DNA from: Sporomusaceae bacterium FL31
GTDB taxonomy: Bacteria > Bacillota > Negativicutes > DSM-1736 > Dendrosporobacteraceae
NCBI GenBank assembly: GCA_003990955.1
Contig: BIFV01000008.1
Span: forward strand, 29,066 to 93,065
Direction of reading: 5' to 3'
Length of the DNA stretch: 64,000 nt
Shown here piece after piece: positions 36,719 to 44,725 of the stretch (position 1 is the stretch's first letter; each line of letters starts with the position of its first letter). Below the pieces are notes generated by a model. It was not told the DNA's origin. It worked only from the letters and a program-made list of their open reading frames with translations, and did no database searches. The position numbers and the translations under genes were made by a program.

Positions 36719-37378
36719 ATGGAGAATAAGATATTTGACGCGTTAGACTTAGCTGAAATTATTAAATCTTTAAGAGAAAACCGAAGTTGGTCACAACGCC
36801 AACTTGCTACAATTGCTGGAATTAGCAATACAGAAATAAACAGAATAGAAAGTGGCGAAAGAAAACAACCTTCACTTATGGTACTTTTCCAACTATCAAA
36901 AGCCTTTGAAGTTCCTGTAGACTTATTGATAAATGCTTGCGGTGTCAAATTAGTAAACCCATTGGCCCAGTCAGAAAAAATAAGTCTGAGGAAAATTCAG
37001 GTTGTTAGCACGATAAGGGTCAGCACTTCTGGCCTTGCTTATGAAGAAGATTTGGGAGTTGAATATACCGATCCGAGAGTATTAAATGATTACGCCGCTT
37101 ATATTTGGTTTAAAATTAGTGGAGATAGCATGATTGGTGAATGTATCCGCGAAAACGATCTAGCTTTGGTTAGAATTCAGCCTGAAGTAGTAAGTGGATC
37201 TCTAGCTATTGTAGTTATCAATGAAGAACCAGCAACATTAAAAAGAGTTTATAAAATCGATGGATACTTAATATTTCACTCCGCCAATCCCAATTATCCT
37301 CCACGTATATTCCATGGGAAACAACTAAAAACAATACATATTGTTGGACTAGTTAAAGAAATAAAAAGAAAATTTTAA
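36719..37378 (+). CDS. CI-like repressor, HTH plus S24 (LexA-type) peptidase domain
   Basis: 219 residues. The N-terminal XRE helix-turn-helix is at about 16-70 (SWSQRQLATIAGISNTEINR). The C-terminal S24 domain has catalytic Ser137 in ISGDSMIGE and Lys175 in PATLKRVYK. The usual Ala-Gly cleavage pair is not seen: the aligned place around 100-102 reads R-V-S. The open frame starts at 36683, but the ATG at 36719 has GGAAGGAGG five bases upstream. It is the only plus-strand gene of the element and is predicted to keep the tail operon silent. How it is relieved is uncertain without the A-G site. Confidence 0.88.
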   Translation: MENKIFDALDLAEIIKSLRENRSWSQRQLATIAGISNTEINRIESGERKQPSLMVLFQLSKAFEVPVDLLINACGVKLVNPLAQSEKISLRKIQVVSTIRVSTSGLAYEEDLGVEYTDPRVLNDYAAYIWFKISGDSMIGECIRENDLALVRIQPEVVSGSLAIVVINEEPATLKRVYKIDGYLIFHSANPNYPPRIFHGKQLKTIHIVGLVKEIKRKF

Positions 37379-37735
37379 AATTTCGTAAATAGCCAAATAA
37401 ACTTAACCTTTACCGCCTTTTGGTAATCACTCGAATCTACTTAACCATTCTTGTATATTTTAATATACGAAACAATACTTGGGGATAATGCTTCTATGAC
37501 ACACTAAAAGGCTGTATATATGCGCCATAAATAGGAAGTAAATTATAAAGAAAACATTTATATCTTTTTTAAAAGCTAAATTGTACCAAAATTCTAAATT
37601 CTACTTAATGAAAGAACTCTGTATAGCTCAACAACCGTGCTTTAACGATTCCCTCTTTTAGATCTCCCAGTTACACCAAAGTTCTTAATATCCCAGATAA
37701 AATTCCGCATATATAAAATCTTGCATTTTATTTAT

Positions 37736-37779
37736 AAAAAGGCCTGCAAACAACCTTATCGATTGTCAACAGGCCTTTT
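37736..37779. terminator. Bidirectional terminator
   Basis: Arms AAAAAGGCCTG and CAGGCCTTTT with an inner ACAA/TTGT stem. The loop sequence AACAACCTTATCGATTGTCA is closely similar to that of the terminator at 39397-39439, so the two share ancestry. Confidence 0.75.
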
Positions 37780-38090
37780 CACTCATCTATTCATATATGT
37801 ATTACACTGACATGGCTAAATCTATAGTAAACTGCCGCAAAATTAGTGATTATTTTCAACTTATTGAGAATGTGATTCATGTCATTCACATCTCAAAAAA
37901 TATCTTTCTTTTATTGTATTAGCCATCTTCCCTCATTAATTGTAAATGCAATATTCCATGCATAAAACAAGCTCCCAAAATAGTTTCACTTACCAATAAG
38001 AACATCACTGAAAGGCAACAGTTCAGCCACCTGGGCATGTTCCGAATTTAAGAATCGATTAACTCCTATAATTTGACCTATTTTATTTAT

Positions 38091-38135
38091 AAAAACGCTT
38101 GCCAGCAAACCAAACGGCTGTCAGCAAGCGTTTTT
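38091..38135. terminator. Bidirectional terminator
   Basis: The 12-base arms AAAAACGCTTGC and GCAAGCGTTTTT, flanked by A and T runs, effective in both directions. It stands next to the gabT pseudogene fragment just as the terminator at 39397 stands next to gabT. Confidence 0.8.
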
Positions 38136-38150
38136 TCATACTATATATTT

Positions 38151-38340
38151 TCCCTTATTCGGCAGTGGCCTTTAAGATACTTTATACTATTACATTAAGG
38201 CCTCGGTCAGCTGTTCATCAATAACGACCAGTGGGATCAATAAGCGAAAACATTACGGAAGATACCGGCACTAATGAGCATGACGCCTTGCTCCAGACAA
38301 TACTCACAACCTTGCCGGTCAGTTCTTTGTCCGGTTCTTA
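38151..38340 (-). pseudogene. Decayed duplicate of the gabT 3' end
   Basis: About 190 bases closely match 39449-39646, the last 60-odd codons of gabT, with scattered substitutions and single-base deletions (for example CGGTCAGCTG against CGGTCAAGCTG) that break the frame. The rest of the gene is missing. It lies on the other side of the CBO0543-like gene, 1303 bases from the intact copy. Confidence 0.85.
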
Positions 38341-38529
38341 ACTTTCTCCTTCGGCGCTAATTTTTGCTTGACCTACATCTTCGTCTTCCCTACTTTTCAG
38401 TTCCATTGCCGCTCTTTAAGTTCTGCGCATCCGGCAAAACAGGAAAAATCTCAACTTAAGCATTTTTGCTAGAATATTTGTCAATTTAATGATAAAAAAT
38501 AAAGCAATCTTTTCTCCAAGGAGTTCTCT

Positions 38530-39384
38530 ATGTCACCTTTATTCTGGTATAACTGCCTAGGCGCTATCGGCATAGCCATCACGGCATTCACCTTATATAA
38601 AAAGAAAAATCAGACCAAGTTATCCACTTGGTTGGTGTTTTATTTGTTTGCCACCAGTCTTACCTGGATAGGCGAATTTATCGTACTCGGCCTATTTAAC
38701 AGCTATGCCTACAAGCCTTGTATATTCCAAAATAACTGGCTTGAAAACCTTACTGGCCACCTGATCCTGAATTCAACCTTGTGGCCTGGCACCGCCATAT
38801 TGACTGTTGCTTATGGTCTGAGATACCGAGGAATTTTGTTGATCACTGCAACCTTCCTGCTATTAGAATATCTGTTCCTCCAGTGGGGAATATACGAGCA
38901 GCATTGGTGGCGCTATCCGATGACTGCAGCGGCAATTATTCTCTATCTTGCGATCTTAAAGAAATGGTTCCCACTCATCAATAATGTGCCTCGCAGGATC
39001 ATACGATCCATTACCTTATACTTTGCAGCCTTTGTTATCATTCACCTGCCCGCTCCATTGCTGCTTCTATATGGAAAGCAATATTACAGCATGAATTTAT
39101 CCCTTGATATGTTCCGGTCTAGTATCATTTTTATTTTGCTTTATCAATTGGCCGAAACATGGGTTGTGATATTCTTCTTCTGCCGTGATAAGTGGTTTTG
39201 GAAAGCAGTACCCTACGCCACCTCAATAGCAGGCCAAATCTACCTAGCCAACAAAAGCATCCTAATTATCCAGGATGACTGGAACCTTCATTATACGTTA
39301 CTCCTTTATACCATCACCTTGACACTTTGTCTCCTTATGGAAAAGTATACTTTAAAGTCTTCACGCAGCACTAGACACCTATAG
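38530..39384 (+). CDS. Multi-pass membrane protein, CBO0543-like
   Basis: 284 residues with about seven hydrophobic spans, no catalytic motif, and the aromatic block GIYEQHWWRYPMTAAA that resembles the CBO0543 family of Firmicute membrane proteins of unknown function. The ATG has AAGGAG upstream. It lies on the opposite strand to its neighbours and between two copies of the gabT 3' end, so it may have arrived by insertion or by a duplication event. Confidence 0.75.
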   Translation: MSPLFWYNCLGAIGIAITAFTLYKKKNQTKLSTWLVFYLFATSLTWIGEFIVLGLFNSYAYKPCIFQNNWLENLTGHLILNSTLWPGTAILTVAYGLRYRGILLITATFLLLEYLFLQWGIYEQHWWRYPMTAAAIILYLAILKKWFPLINNVPRRIIRSITLYFAAFVIIHLPAPLLLLYGKQYYSMNLSLDMFRSSIIFILLYQLAETWVVIFFFCRDKWFWKAVPYATSIAGQIYLANKSILIIQDDWNLHYTLLLYTITLTLCLLMEKYTLKSSRSTRHL

Positions 39385-39396
39385 AGATCCGCCGCT

Positions 39397-39439
39397 AAAG
39401 AGCCTGCCAACAACCTTACCGGTTCTCAACAGGCTCTTT
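39397..39439. terminator. Bidirectional terminator between the membrane protein and gabT
   Basis: Arms AAAGAGCCTG and CAGGCTCTTT, with T runs on both sides. It serves the plus-strand membrane-protein gene and the minus-strand gabT. It is related in sequence to the hairpin at 37736. Confidence 0.8.
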
Positions 39440-39457
39440 TATTGATTCTTTTTTTCC

Positions 39458-40774
39458 TTATTCGGCAGCTGCCTTTAAGATACTTTGTTCTAATACGGTC
39501 AGGCCTCGGTCAAGCTGTTCATCCGTAACAACCAGTGGGATTAATAAGCGAATGACATTACTGAAGATACCGGCACTAATGAGCATGACACCTTGCTCCA
39601 GACAGTACTTCACAACCTTGCCGGTCAGATCTTTGTCCGGTTCTTTAGTCTTGCGGTCTTTGACCAATTCAATCCCAATCATGGCACCAATTCCCCGGAC
39701 GTCGCCAATTGCAGGGCATATTTCCTGCAGCGCTCTGAGTCTGGTCATGGTTCTACTGCCAATTTCCGCGGCTCTGCTGCATAGCTTATTATCGTCAATA
39801 AACTTAATGGTTTCTAACCCCGCTACACAAGCCAAGGGGTTACCGCCATAGGTTCCGCCAATATTTCCGGCATCTGGAGCGTCCATATACTCGGCTTTAC
39901 CGGTTACGGCACTAAGCGGAACACCCGCAGCAATAGATTTGGCTGTCGTCATCAGATCAGGCTCAACACCCCAGTTTTCAACGGCGAACATTTTTCCGGT
40001 ACGGCCAAAACCAGTTTGTACCTCGTCGGCAATGAATAAGATTCCTTTGCTTTCACAAATAGATTTTAGCCCTGGCAAGAATTCCGGCGGCGGTACAAGA
40101 AAGCCGCCTTCTCCTTGTACTGGCTCAATAATCATAGCGGCAATATGCTCAGCATCAATTTCTGCTGCAAAGAATCGTTCGAAATTTTCCAGACAATGCA
40201 TCCCACAGCCTGGGTATGAGGAACGATAATGACAGCGATAACAGTACGCCGAAGGCACCTTATACACATCTGGAGCAAAAGGTCCAAACCCATATTTGTA
40301 CGGCTTCACTTTGCTGGTAAGACTCATTGTCATAAAAGTGCGTCCATGAAAAGCACATTCAAAAGCAATAATCCCAGTTCTCTTGGTCGCATGGCGGGCA
40401 ATTTTCACTGCATTTTCGACCGCTTCAGCACCGCTATTTGCAAACATGGTCTTTTTCACTGACGTACCAGGCGCGATGGCATTCATTTTTTCGGCCAATT
40501 CTACATAAGGTTCATACATCGCAATTGCAAAGAAAGAGTGCAGCAGCTTATCGGCCTGTTTTTGTACCGCTTTGACGACCGGTTCTGGACAATGTCCAAC
40601 ATTTAAAACCCCGACCCCGGCATAGAAATCAAGAAATTCTCTTCCCTCTACATCGGTAATGACAGCTCCACTGGCTTTTTCCACAAAAACATTGGTGGAG
40701 TTGGCAATCCCTCTGGCAACTGCATTGTTTTTTCTTTGAATCAGCGTTTCCGTTCTACTTTCCATTGCACACAT
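39458..40774 (-). CDS. gabT: 4-aminobutyrate aminotransferase-like class III aminotransferase
   Basis: A PLP enzyme that moves the terminal amino group of an omega-amino acid to 2-oxoglutarate; GabT of the GABA pathway is the closest recognisable type. 438 residues. Seen: DFYAGVGVLNVGHCPEPVV, FANSGAEAVENAVKIAR, the aspartate motif LFIADEVQTGFGRTGKMFA, and the PLP-lysine region MTTAKSIAAGVPLSAVTG. An insertion with four cysteines and two histidines (YCYRCHYRSSYPGCGMHC) is typical of a bacterial subgroup. The frame extends to 40804, but the ATG at 40774 has GGGAGGA seven bases upstream. The exact substrate is not proven. Confidence 0.88.
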   Translation of the reverse strand: MCAMESRTETLIQRKNNAVARGIANSTNVFVEKASGAVITDVEGREFLDFYAGVGVLNVGHCPEPVVKAVQKQADKLLHSFFAIAMYEPYVELAEKMNAIAPGTSVKKTMFANSGAEAVENAVKIARHATKRTGIIAFECAFHGRTFMTMSLTSKVKPYKYGFGPFAPDVYKVPSAYCYRCHYRSSYPGCGMHCLENFERFFAAEIDAEHIAAMIIEPVQGEGGFLVPPPEFLPGLKSICESKGILFIADEVQTGFGRTGKMFAVENWGVEPDLMTTAKSIAAGVPLSAVTGKAEYMDAPDAGNIGGTYGGNPLACVAGLETIKFIDDNKLCSRAAEIGSRTMTRLRALQEICPAIGDVRGIGAMIGIELVKDRKTKEPDKDLTGKVVKYCLEQGVMLISAGIFSNVIRLLIPLVVTDEQLDRGLTVLEQSILKAAAE

Positions 40775-40912
40775 TGTAAAATCCTCCCTAACTTGAATTG
40801 TCAAAAATAAAAACGCTGATGCTATCCCTGGTGGATATCATTCAGCGCCATTGCTCTGTATCATTTGGTTTATGTATTAATAGTAACACATCCACCCCAG
40901 AGCGTCTATGTG

Positions 40913-40932
40913 AGAACATCACAGTATGTTCT
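40913..40932. promoter_or_regulatory. Palindrome AGAACAT-N6-ATGTTCT upstream of gabT
   Basis: Perfect seven-base arms in the spacer between the PucR-type regulator and gabT, about 140 bases before the gabT start. A candidate operator for the PucR-type protein encoded next to it. A partial TTGTGA-type site (TTGTGATAACTTCAC) lies just beside it at about 40940-40954. Confidence 0.5.
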
Positions 40933-40964
40933 ATAATGTTTTGTGATAACTTCACTTACTTTGT

Positions 40965-42200
40965 TTACAAGTCAAAAGAAAAGATATCATTCGATATTTG
41001 TTTCCCAACAATAACTCCCAGCTGAAGTGTCAAACGATCATAGGGATCGTCCAAATTTCTGCCCGTGATTTCCGCAATCTTTTTCAAGCGATAATCCAGG
41101 GTATTACGATGAACAAATAGCCGCTTGGCAGTCTTCGCCGCATTACAGTTTTCCTCAAAATAGACAAAGAGGCTGTTCACCAAATCCATGTGATGTTTCT
41201 GGTCATATTCATTGAGGGGTTCAATGACCTCCTGGTAATAAAGTGCCAGCTTCTCTGAGCCAATCTCAAAAAGCAGTTTGTAGATCCCTAACTGCTCATA
41301 CGCATAGATCGGGCAGGAAGTTGTCTTTAATTCGGAAAAACTCCGTAAAACCTTAATGGCTTGCAGATAACTTTTCCTAGCATCCTGCAAGCTTTCAAAT
41401 CTGCCGCCTAATGCCGCAGTAACTGCCAATCCAGGCATTTCAACGGCAAGCTTCTCAAAGACTCCTGTCAAAATATCAGTATTTTGCTTTGCTCCGTTAC
41501 TTTCATTCTCATAGGGCATCAATAAGACAACGTCATCACCTAGCAGCATTTGCAGCACTTTCCTGCCATGCAGTTTCAAGATATCCCTTACAATGCTTTC
41601 AAAGCGTACTTTAAGGGCAACCAAGGCTTTTTCGTCTTTCAATTTTTGCGTTTGCAAAAATTCAGCTAACCGGGTCGGACTTATAATAGCTACTTGATGA
41701 GGTTTCGCCAAATCATAGCCATAATAAGCCGCCCGCTGAATCAGCACTTCAGGATCAACCAAAGGAAACAGCAGCAGTTGCTCCAAGAAATCCTTGATGG
41801 ATCGTTCCTCAGTCTGTTTCATTACAATGTGGCTGCTGATCTCCCGCGTGACCTCAATGATTTTGACTTCCCAAGGCAGTTCAAAAATAGGAAAGCTGGC
41901 TTGTTCAGCCAAGGCGATCACATCAGCCGGAATTTCCTTAATATAAGGACCAATATTAATAATCAGGCCTGCCAGTTTCTTTCTGATAATCCCTTTGACA
42001 ATATCTTTTAGTTTATCTAAATCGCCGTTCAGCCCGATGCCTGTGATGATCAGCAGTTCTCCTCCCTGTACCCAAGGAATGACATCAGGCAAATCAATAA
42101 AATGCACCCAACGTACCAGCCGGTCCAACCCGGACTTTCCTGCTACAATATTTAGTTTTGCTAAGGAAGGCAGATTGATAATTTCCCGGCAGCTGATCAT
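40965..42200 (-). CDS. PucR family transcriptional regulator
   Basis: 411 residues. N-terminal PucR ligand-sensing domain (about 1-125; IINLPSLAKLNIVAGKSGLD, GGELLIITGIGL), a central CdaR GGDEF-like part, and a C-terminal helix-turn-helix (FVYFEENCNAAKTAKRLFVHRNTLDYRLKKI). Such proteins usually activate catabolic genes for nitrogen compounds in response to substrate. The ATG at 42200 has AAGGA upstream. It lies between the aldehyde dehydrogenase and gabT, all on one strand, and is the likely local regulator. Confidence 0.92.
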   Translation of the reverse strand: MISCREIINLPSLAKLNIVAGKSGLDRLVRWVHFIDLPDVIPWVQGGELLIITGIGLNGDLDKLKDIVKGIIRKKLAGLIINIGPYIKEIPADVIALAEQASFPIFELPWEVKIIEVTREISSHIVMKQTEERSIKDFLEQLLLFPLVDPEVLIQRAAYYGYDLAKPHQVAIISPTRLAEFLQTQKLKDEKALVALKVRFESIVRDILKLHGRKVLQMLLGDDVVLLMPYENESNGAKQNTDILTGVFEKLAVEMPGLAVTAALGGRFESLQDARKSYLQAIKVLRSFSELKTTSCPIYAYEQLGIYKLLFEIGSEKLALYYQEVIEPLNEYDQKHHMDLVNSLFVYFEENCNAAKTAKRLFVHRNTLDYRLKKIAEITGRNLDDPYDRLTLQLGVIVGKQISNDIFSFDL

Positions 42201-42230
42201 ATAAACATCCTTCTCTCGATTTAAATCAAC

Positions 42231-43649
42231 TTAAAATTTAAAAACAATTAATTTTTCTTCAGTCATTTCCTTCACGGTATACTGTGGACCCTCTCTGCCA
42301 ATACCGCTTTCCTTGATACCGCCATAAGGCATGTTGTCGGTTCGGAAGGTTGCACCATCATTAATAATCACCCCGCCGGTCTCGATTTTCATAGCACATA
42401 ATCTGGCTATTTCCAAAGAATTCGTAAATACACCAGCCTGAAGACCATAGACAGAATGATTGACACAATCAATGGCTTCTTCAATCGTATCGTAAGGTAC
42501 AATGGAGAAAATCGGGGCAAATGCTTCCTGGCACACAATCTTCATATCAGGGTTCACATCGGTCAGAATGGTCGGCTCAACCCAGGCTTTGTGGCGTTTT
42601 CCGCCTACTAAAATCTTAGCACCCTGAGCCACGGCCTCACTTAGCCACTCATCGGCCCGCTCTGCTTCCTGCTCGCTAATCATTGGGCCAATGTCAGTTG
42701 CGGCATTAAGAGGATCACCCATCACTAAGGTTTTTGTATAAGCCACTGCTTGATCGCAAAATTCCTGATAAATACTGCGATGTACATAAACTCGCTGGCA
42801 AGAAATGCACACCTGGCCAGCATTGACAAAAGCATACTTGGCACACAACTCGGCTGTAGCAGAAATAGCTGCGTCGCTATGAACAATATTGGCCGAATTA
42901 GATCCTAGTTCAAGAGCTACCCGCCTAAACCCTGCATTCTTCATTAAAGTTTTCCCCACGGCCGGACTGCCGGTAAAGCTATAAAAGTTGATCCGCTGCT
43001 CTTCTGTCAATAGTTTACCCAATTTTGAACCTGCCCCTGTCACCAAGTTGAGGTATCCATTAGGCAGTCCTGCTTCAGCAAAAATTTCACACAACAACAC
43101 TGCCGACAAAGGAGTCACCGTTGCCGGCTTATATATGACGGAATTTCCAGCAGCCAGAGCCGGTCCGATTTTATGGCAGGCTAAGTTCAGCGGGAAGTTA
43201 AATGGGGTAATGGCGCAGACAATCCCCACAGGCATCCTCATGGTATAAGCCAAGCGGTTGCCGCAGCCTGGCGCTCCCTCAAGCGGTACCATTTCACCGG
43301 TAATCCGCTTAGCTTCTTCAGCAGAAAGGATGAGTGTCTGCTGGGCCCGTGCTACTTCGCCCATTGCTTCCTTAATGGGTTTCCCTACCTCTTTTGAAAG
43401 GATTGAGGCCATTTCCTGCTGCTTTTCCATAAGAATTTGGCTGGCTTTCATCAAGATGGTATAGCGCTGATAAGGCTCCATTTTTGTTGTCTTAAACGCC
43501 TTTTCCGCGGCATCAACAGCAGCTTTTACCTCTGCTTCATTCGCTACAGAAATAGATCCAATCCTATCGCCAGTTGCCTTGTTGGTTACACCAATTGTTT
43601 CCTCTGTTACAATCCATTCCCCATCAATCAATAAACCACAGTTTTTCAT
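42231..43649 (-). CDS. Aldehyde dehydrogenase (semialdehyde type)
   Basis: An NAD(P)-dependent aldehyde dehydrogenase of 472 residues. Seen: PFNFPLNLACHKIGPALAAG, the cofactor loop FTGSPAVGKTL, the catalytic glutamate in ALELGSNSANIV and the catalytic cysteine in NAGQVCISCQRVYVH. Beside gabT it probably oxidises the semialdehyde that transamination yields, such as succinate or malonate semialdehyde. The substrate is an inference. The frame extends to 43676, but the ATG at 43649 has GGAGGA nine bases upstream. Confidence 0.9.
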   Translation of the reverse strand: MKNCGLLIDGEWIVTEETIGVTNKATGDRIGSISVANEAEVKAAVDAAEKAFKTTKMEPYQRYTILMKASQILMEKQQEMASILSKEVGKPIKEAMGEVARAQQTLILSAEEAKRITGEMVPLEGAPGCGNRLAYTMRMPVGIVCAITPFNFPLNLACHKIGPALAAGNSVIYKPATVTPLSAVLLCEIFAEAGLPNGYLNLVTGAGSKLGKLLTEEQRINFYSFTGSPAVGKTLMKNAGFRRVALELGSNSANIVHSDAAISATAELCAKYAFVNAGQVCISCQRVYVHRSIYQEFCDQAVAYTKTLVMGDPLNAATDIGPMISEQEAERADEWLSEAVAQGAKILVGGKRHKAWVEPTILTDVNPDMKIVCQEAFAPIFSIVPYDTIEEAIDCVNHSVYGLQAGVFTNSLEIARLCAMKIETGGVIINDGATFRTDNMPYGGIKESGIGREGPQYTVKEMTEEKLIVFKF

Positions 43650-43794
43650 GCCACTATTTCCTCCTTTAATGACCATTAATTTTTATCCACTGCAACCCAA
43701 ACAAAAAAAGACCACAAGATCGTGCACAAAAATTATGCATGATTTTGAGTCTCCATTGACTAATGCTACCAAATTTCAAACCACTATTTCGTTA

Positions 43795-43823
43795 AGTATA
43801 GCAAACTAGTAAATACCCGTCAA
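43795..43823 (-). promoter_or_regulatory. Sigma-70 promoter of the aldehyde dehydrogenase gene
   Basis: On the minus strand, TTGACG (43823-43818), a 17-base spacer and TATACT (43800-43795). An activator-like palindrome lies just upstream at 43834-43850. Confidence 0.75.
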
Positions 43824-43833
43824 TCGAAAATCA

Positions 43834-43850
43834 TTGTGATTTATTCACAA
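43834..43850. promoter_or_regulatory. Palindrome TTGTGA-N5-TCACAA
   Basis: Perfect six-base arms directly upstream of the -35 of the aldehyde dehydrogenase promoter, centred near -54. It resembles a CRP/FNR-type site with one base less in the spacer. It may equally be the PucR-family site. Confidence 0.5.
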
Positions 43851-43960
43851 ATAATTATATTTTTATTGTGCATTAATTACATTCACCTCTTAAAAAACAG
43901 CCGCTAATCCAGGTTCAACTACAGCCGTGACTAAGAGATCGCTCATGATACCAGCCGGAT

Positions 43961-44725
43961 TTATTCAATTAACCACCCGCCATCTACATAGAACACTTGA
44001 CCGGTGATATAGGCAGATGCATCAGATGCCAATAAAATAGCCGTTCCGCTTAGATCTTCAGGCAAACCCAACCGCTTTAAAGGAATATTCTCAAGCATTG
44101 ACGCCACTGCTTTTTCATCAGTAAATAACGGCTGTGTCATTTCTGTCTGATAATAGCCGGGGCCAATTGCGTTGACCCGAATTCCGTATTCAGCCCATTC
44201 ATTGGCCAGTGCCTTTGTCATTTGGACAATAGCCGCCTTGGCCGAACCGTAAGCGACCATCCCTTTTAAGCCCAGGACACTGGTGAGTGAGGCAACATTA
44301 ATAATCTTGCCTTTGACTTTTTCAGCAATCATAGCCTTGCCAACCACTTGATTCATAAAAAATACATATTTTAATTGAGTATCCATGACGGTATCCCAAT
44401 CATTTTCGGTAAACTCAACAGCTTTCTTCCTAATATTGATTCCGGCGCTATTGACTAAAATGTCAATACGGCCTTTTAAAGTTAAGACTGTACTCACAAA
44501 TTCTTGAATGGCCGCTATTGAAGTGATATCGACAGAAACACCAATAACATCGGCATGGGTCGCATTCCTGATTTCTGCAGCTGCCAGCTCAAGCTCGGCT
44601 TGATTTCTACTCGCCAAAACTACGGTTGCCCCAGCAAGCGCCAGTCCGCTTGCAATGCCTTTGCCCAATCCTTTACTTCCCCCTATTACAACAGCAACCT
44701 GATTGTGTAATGAAAATAACTCCAT
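43961..44725 (-). CDS. Short-chain dehydrogenase/reductase
   Basis: An NAD(P)-dependent oxidoreductase of 254 residues, classical SDR type. Seen: cofactor glycine motif GGSKGLGKGIA, structural NSAGI, catalytic Tyr-Lys in YGSAKAAIVQ, and C-terminal ASDASAYITGQVFYVDGGW. The ATG at 44725 has AAGGAGG upstream and abuts the stop of the aminotransferase gene, so the two are co-translated. The substrate is unknown; its partner suggests a hydroxy or keto group on an amino compound. Confidence 0.9.
   Translation of the reverse strand: MELFSLHNQVAVVIGGSKGLGKGIASGLALAGATVVLASRNQAELELAAAEIRNATHADVIGVSVDITSIAAIQEFVSTVLTLKGRIDILVNSAGINIRKKAVEFTENDWDTVMDTQLKYVFFMNQVVGKAMIAEKVKGKIINVASLTSVLGLKGMVAYGSAKAAIVQMTKALANEWAEYGIRVNAIGPGYYQTEMTQPLFTDEKAVASMLENIPLKRLGLPEDLSGTAILLASDASAYITGQVFYVDGGWLIE

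Larger units (their letters stand above)
37379..38529. other. Long intergenic stretch right of the tail element
   Basis: 1151 bases without a supported intact gene. It holds two strong terminator-like hairpins (37736-37779 and 38091-38135) and a decayed copy of the gabT 3' end (38151-38340). The 300 bases after the repressor gene show nothing recognisable; no attachment-site repeat or integrase remnant was seen. Confidence 0.6.

Noticed and set aside
17647..37378. Complete prophage
   Set aside because: No integrase, terminase, portal, capsid or replication gene and no att-like direct repeat at the borders could be found; a tail-only element explains the content better.
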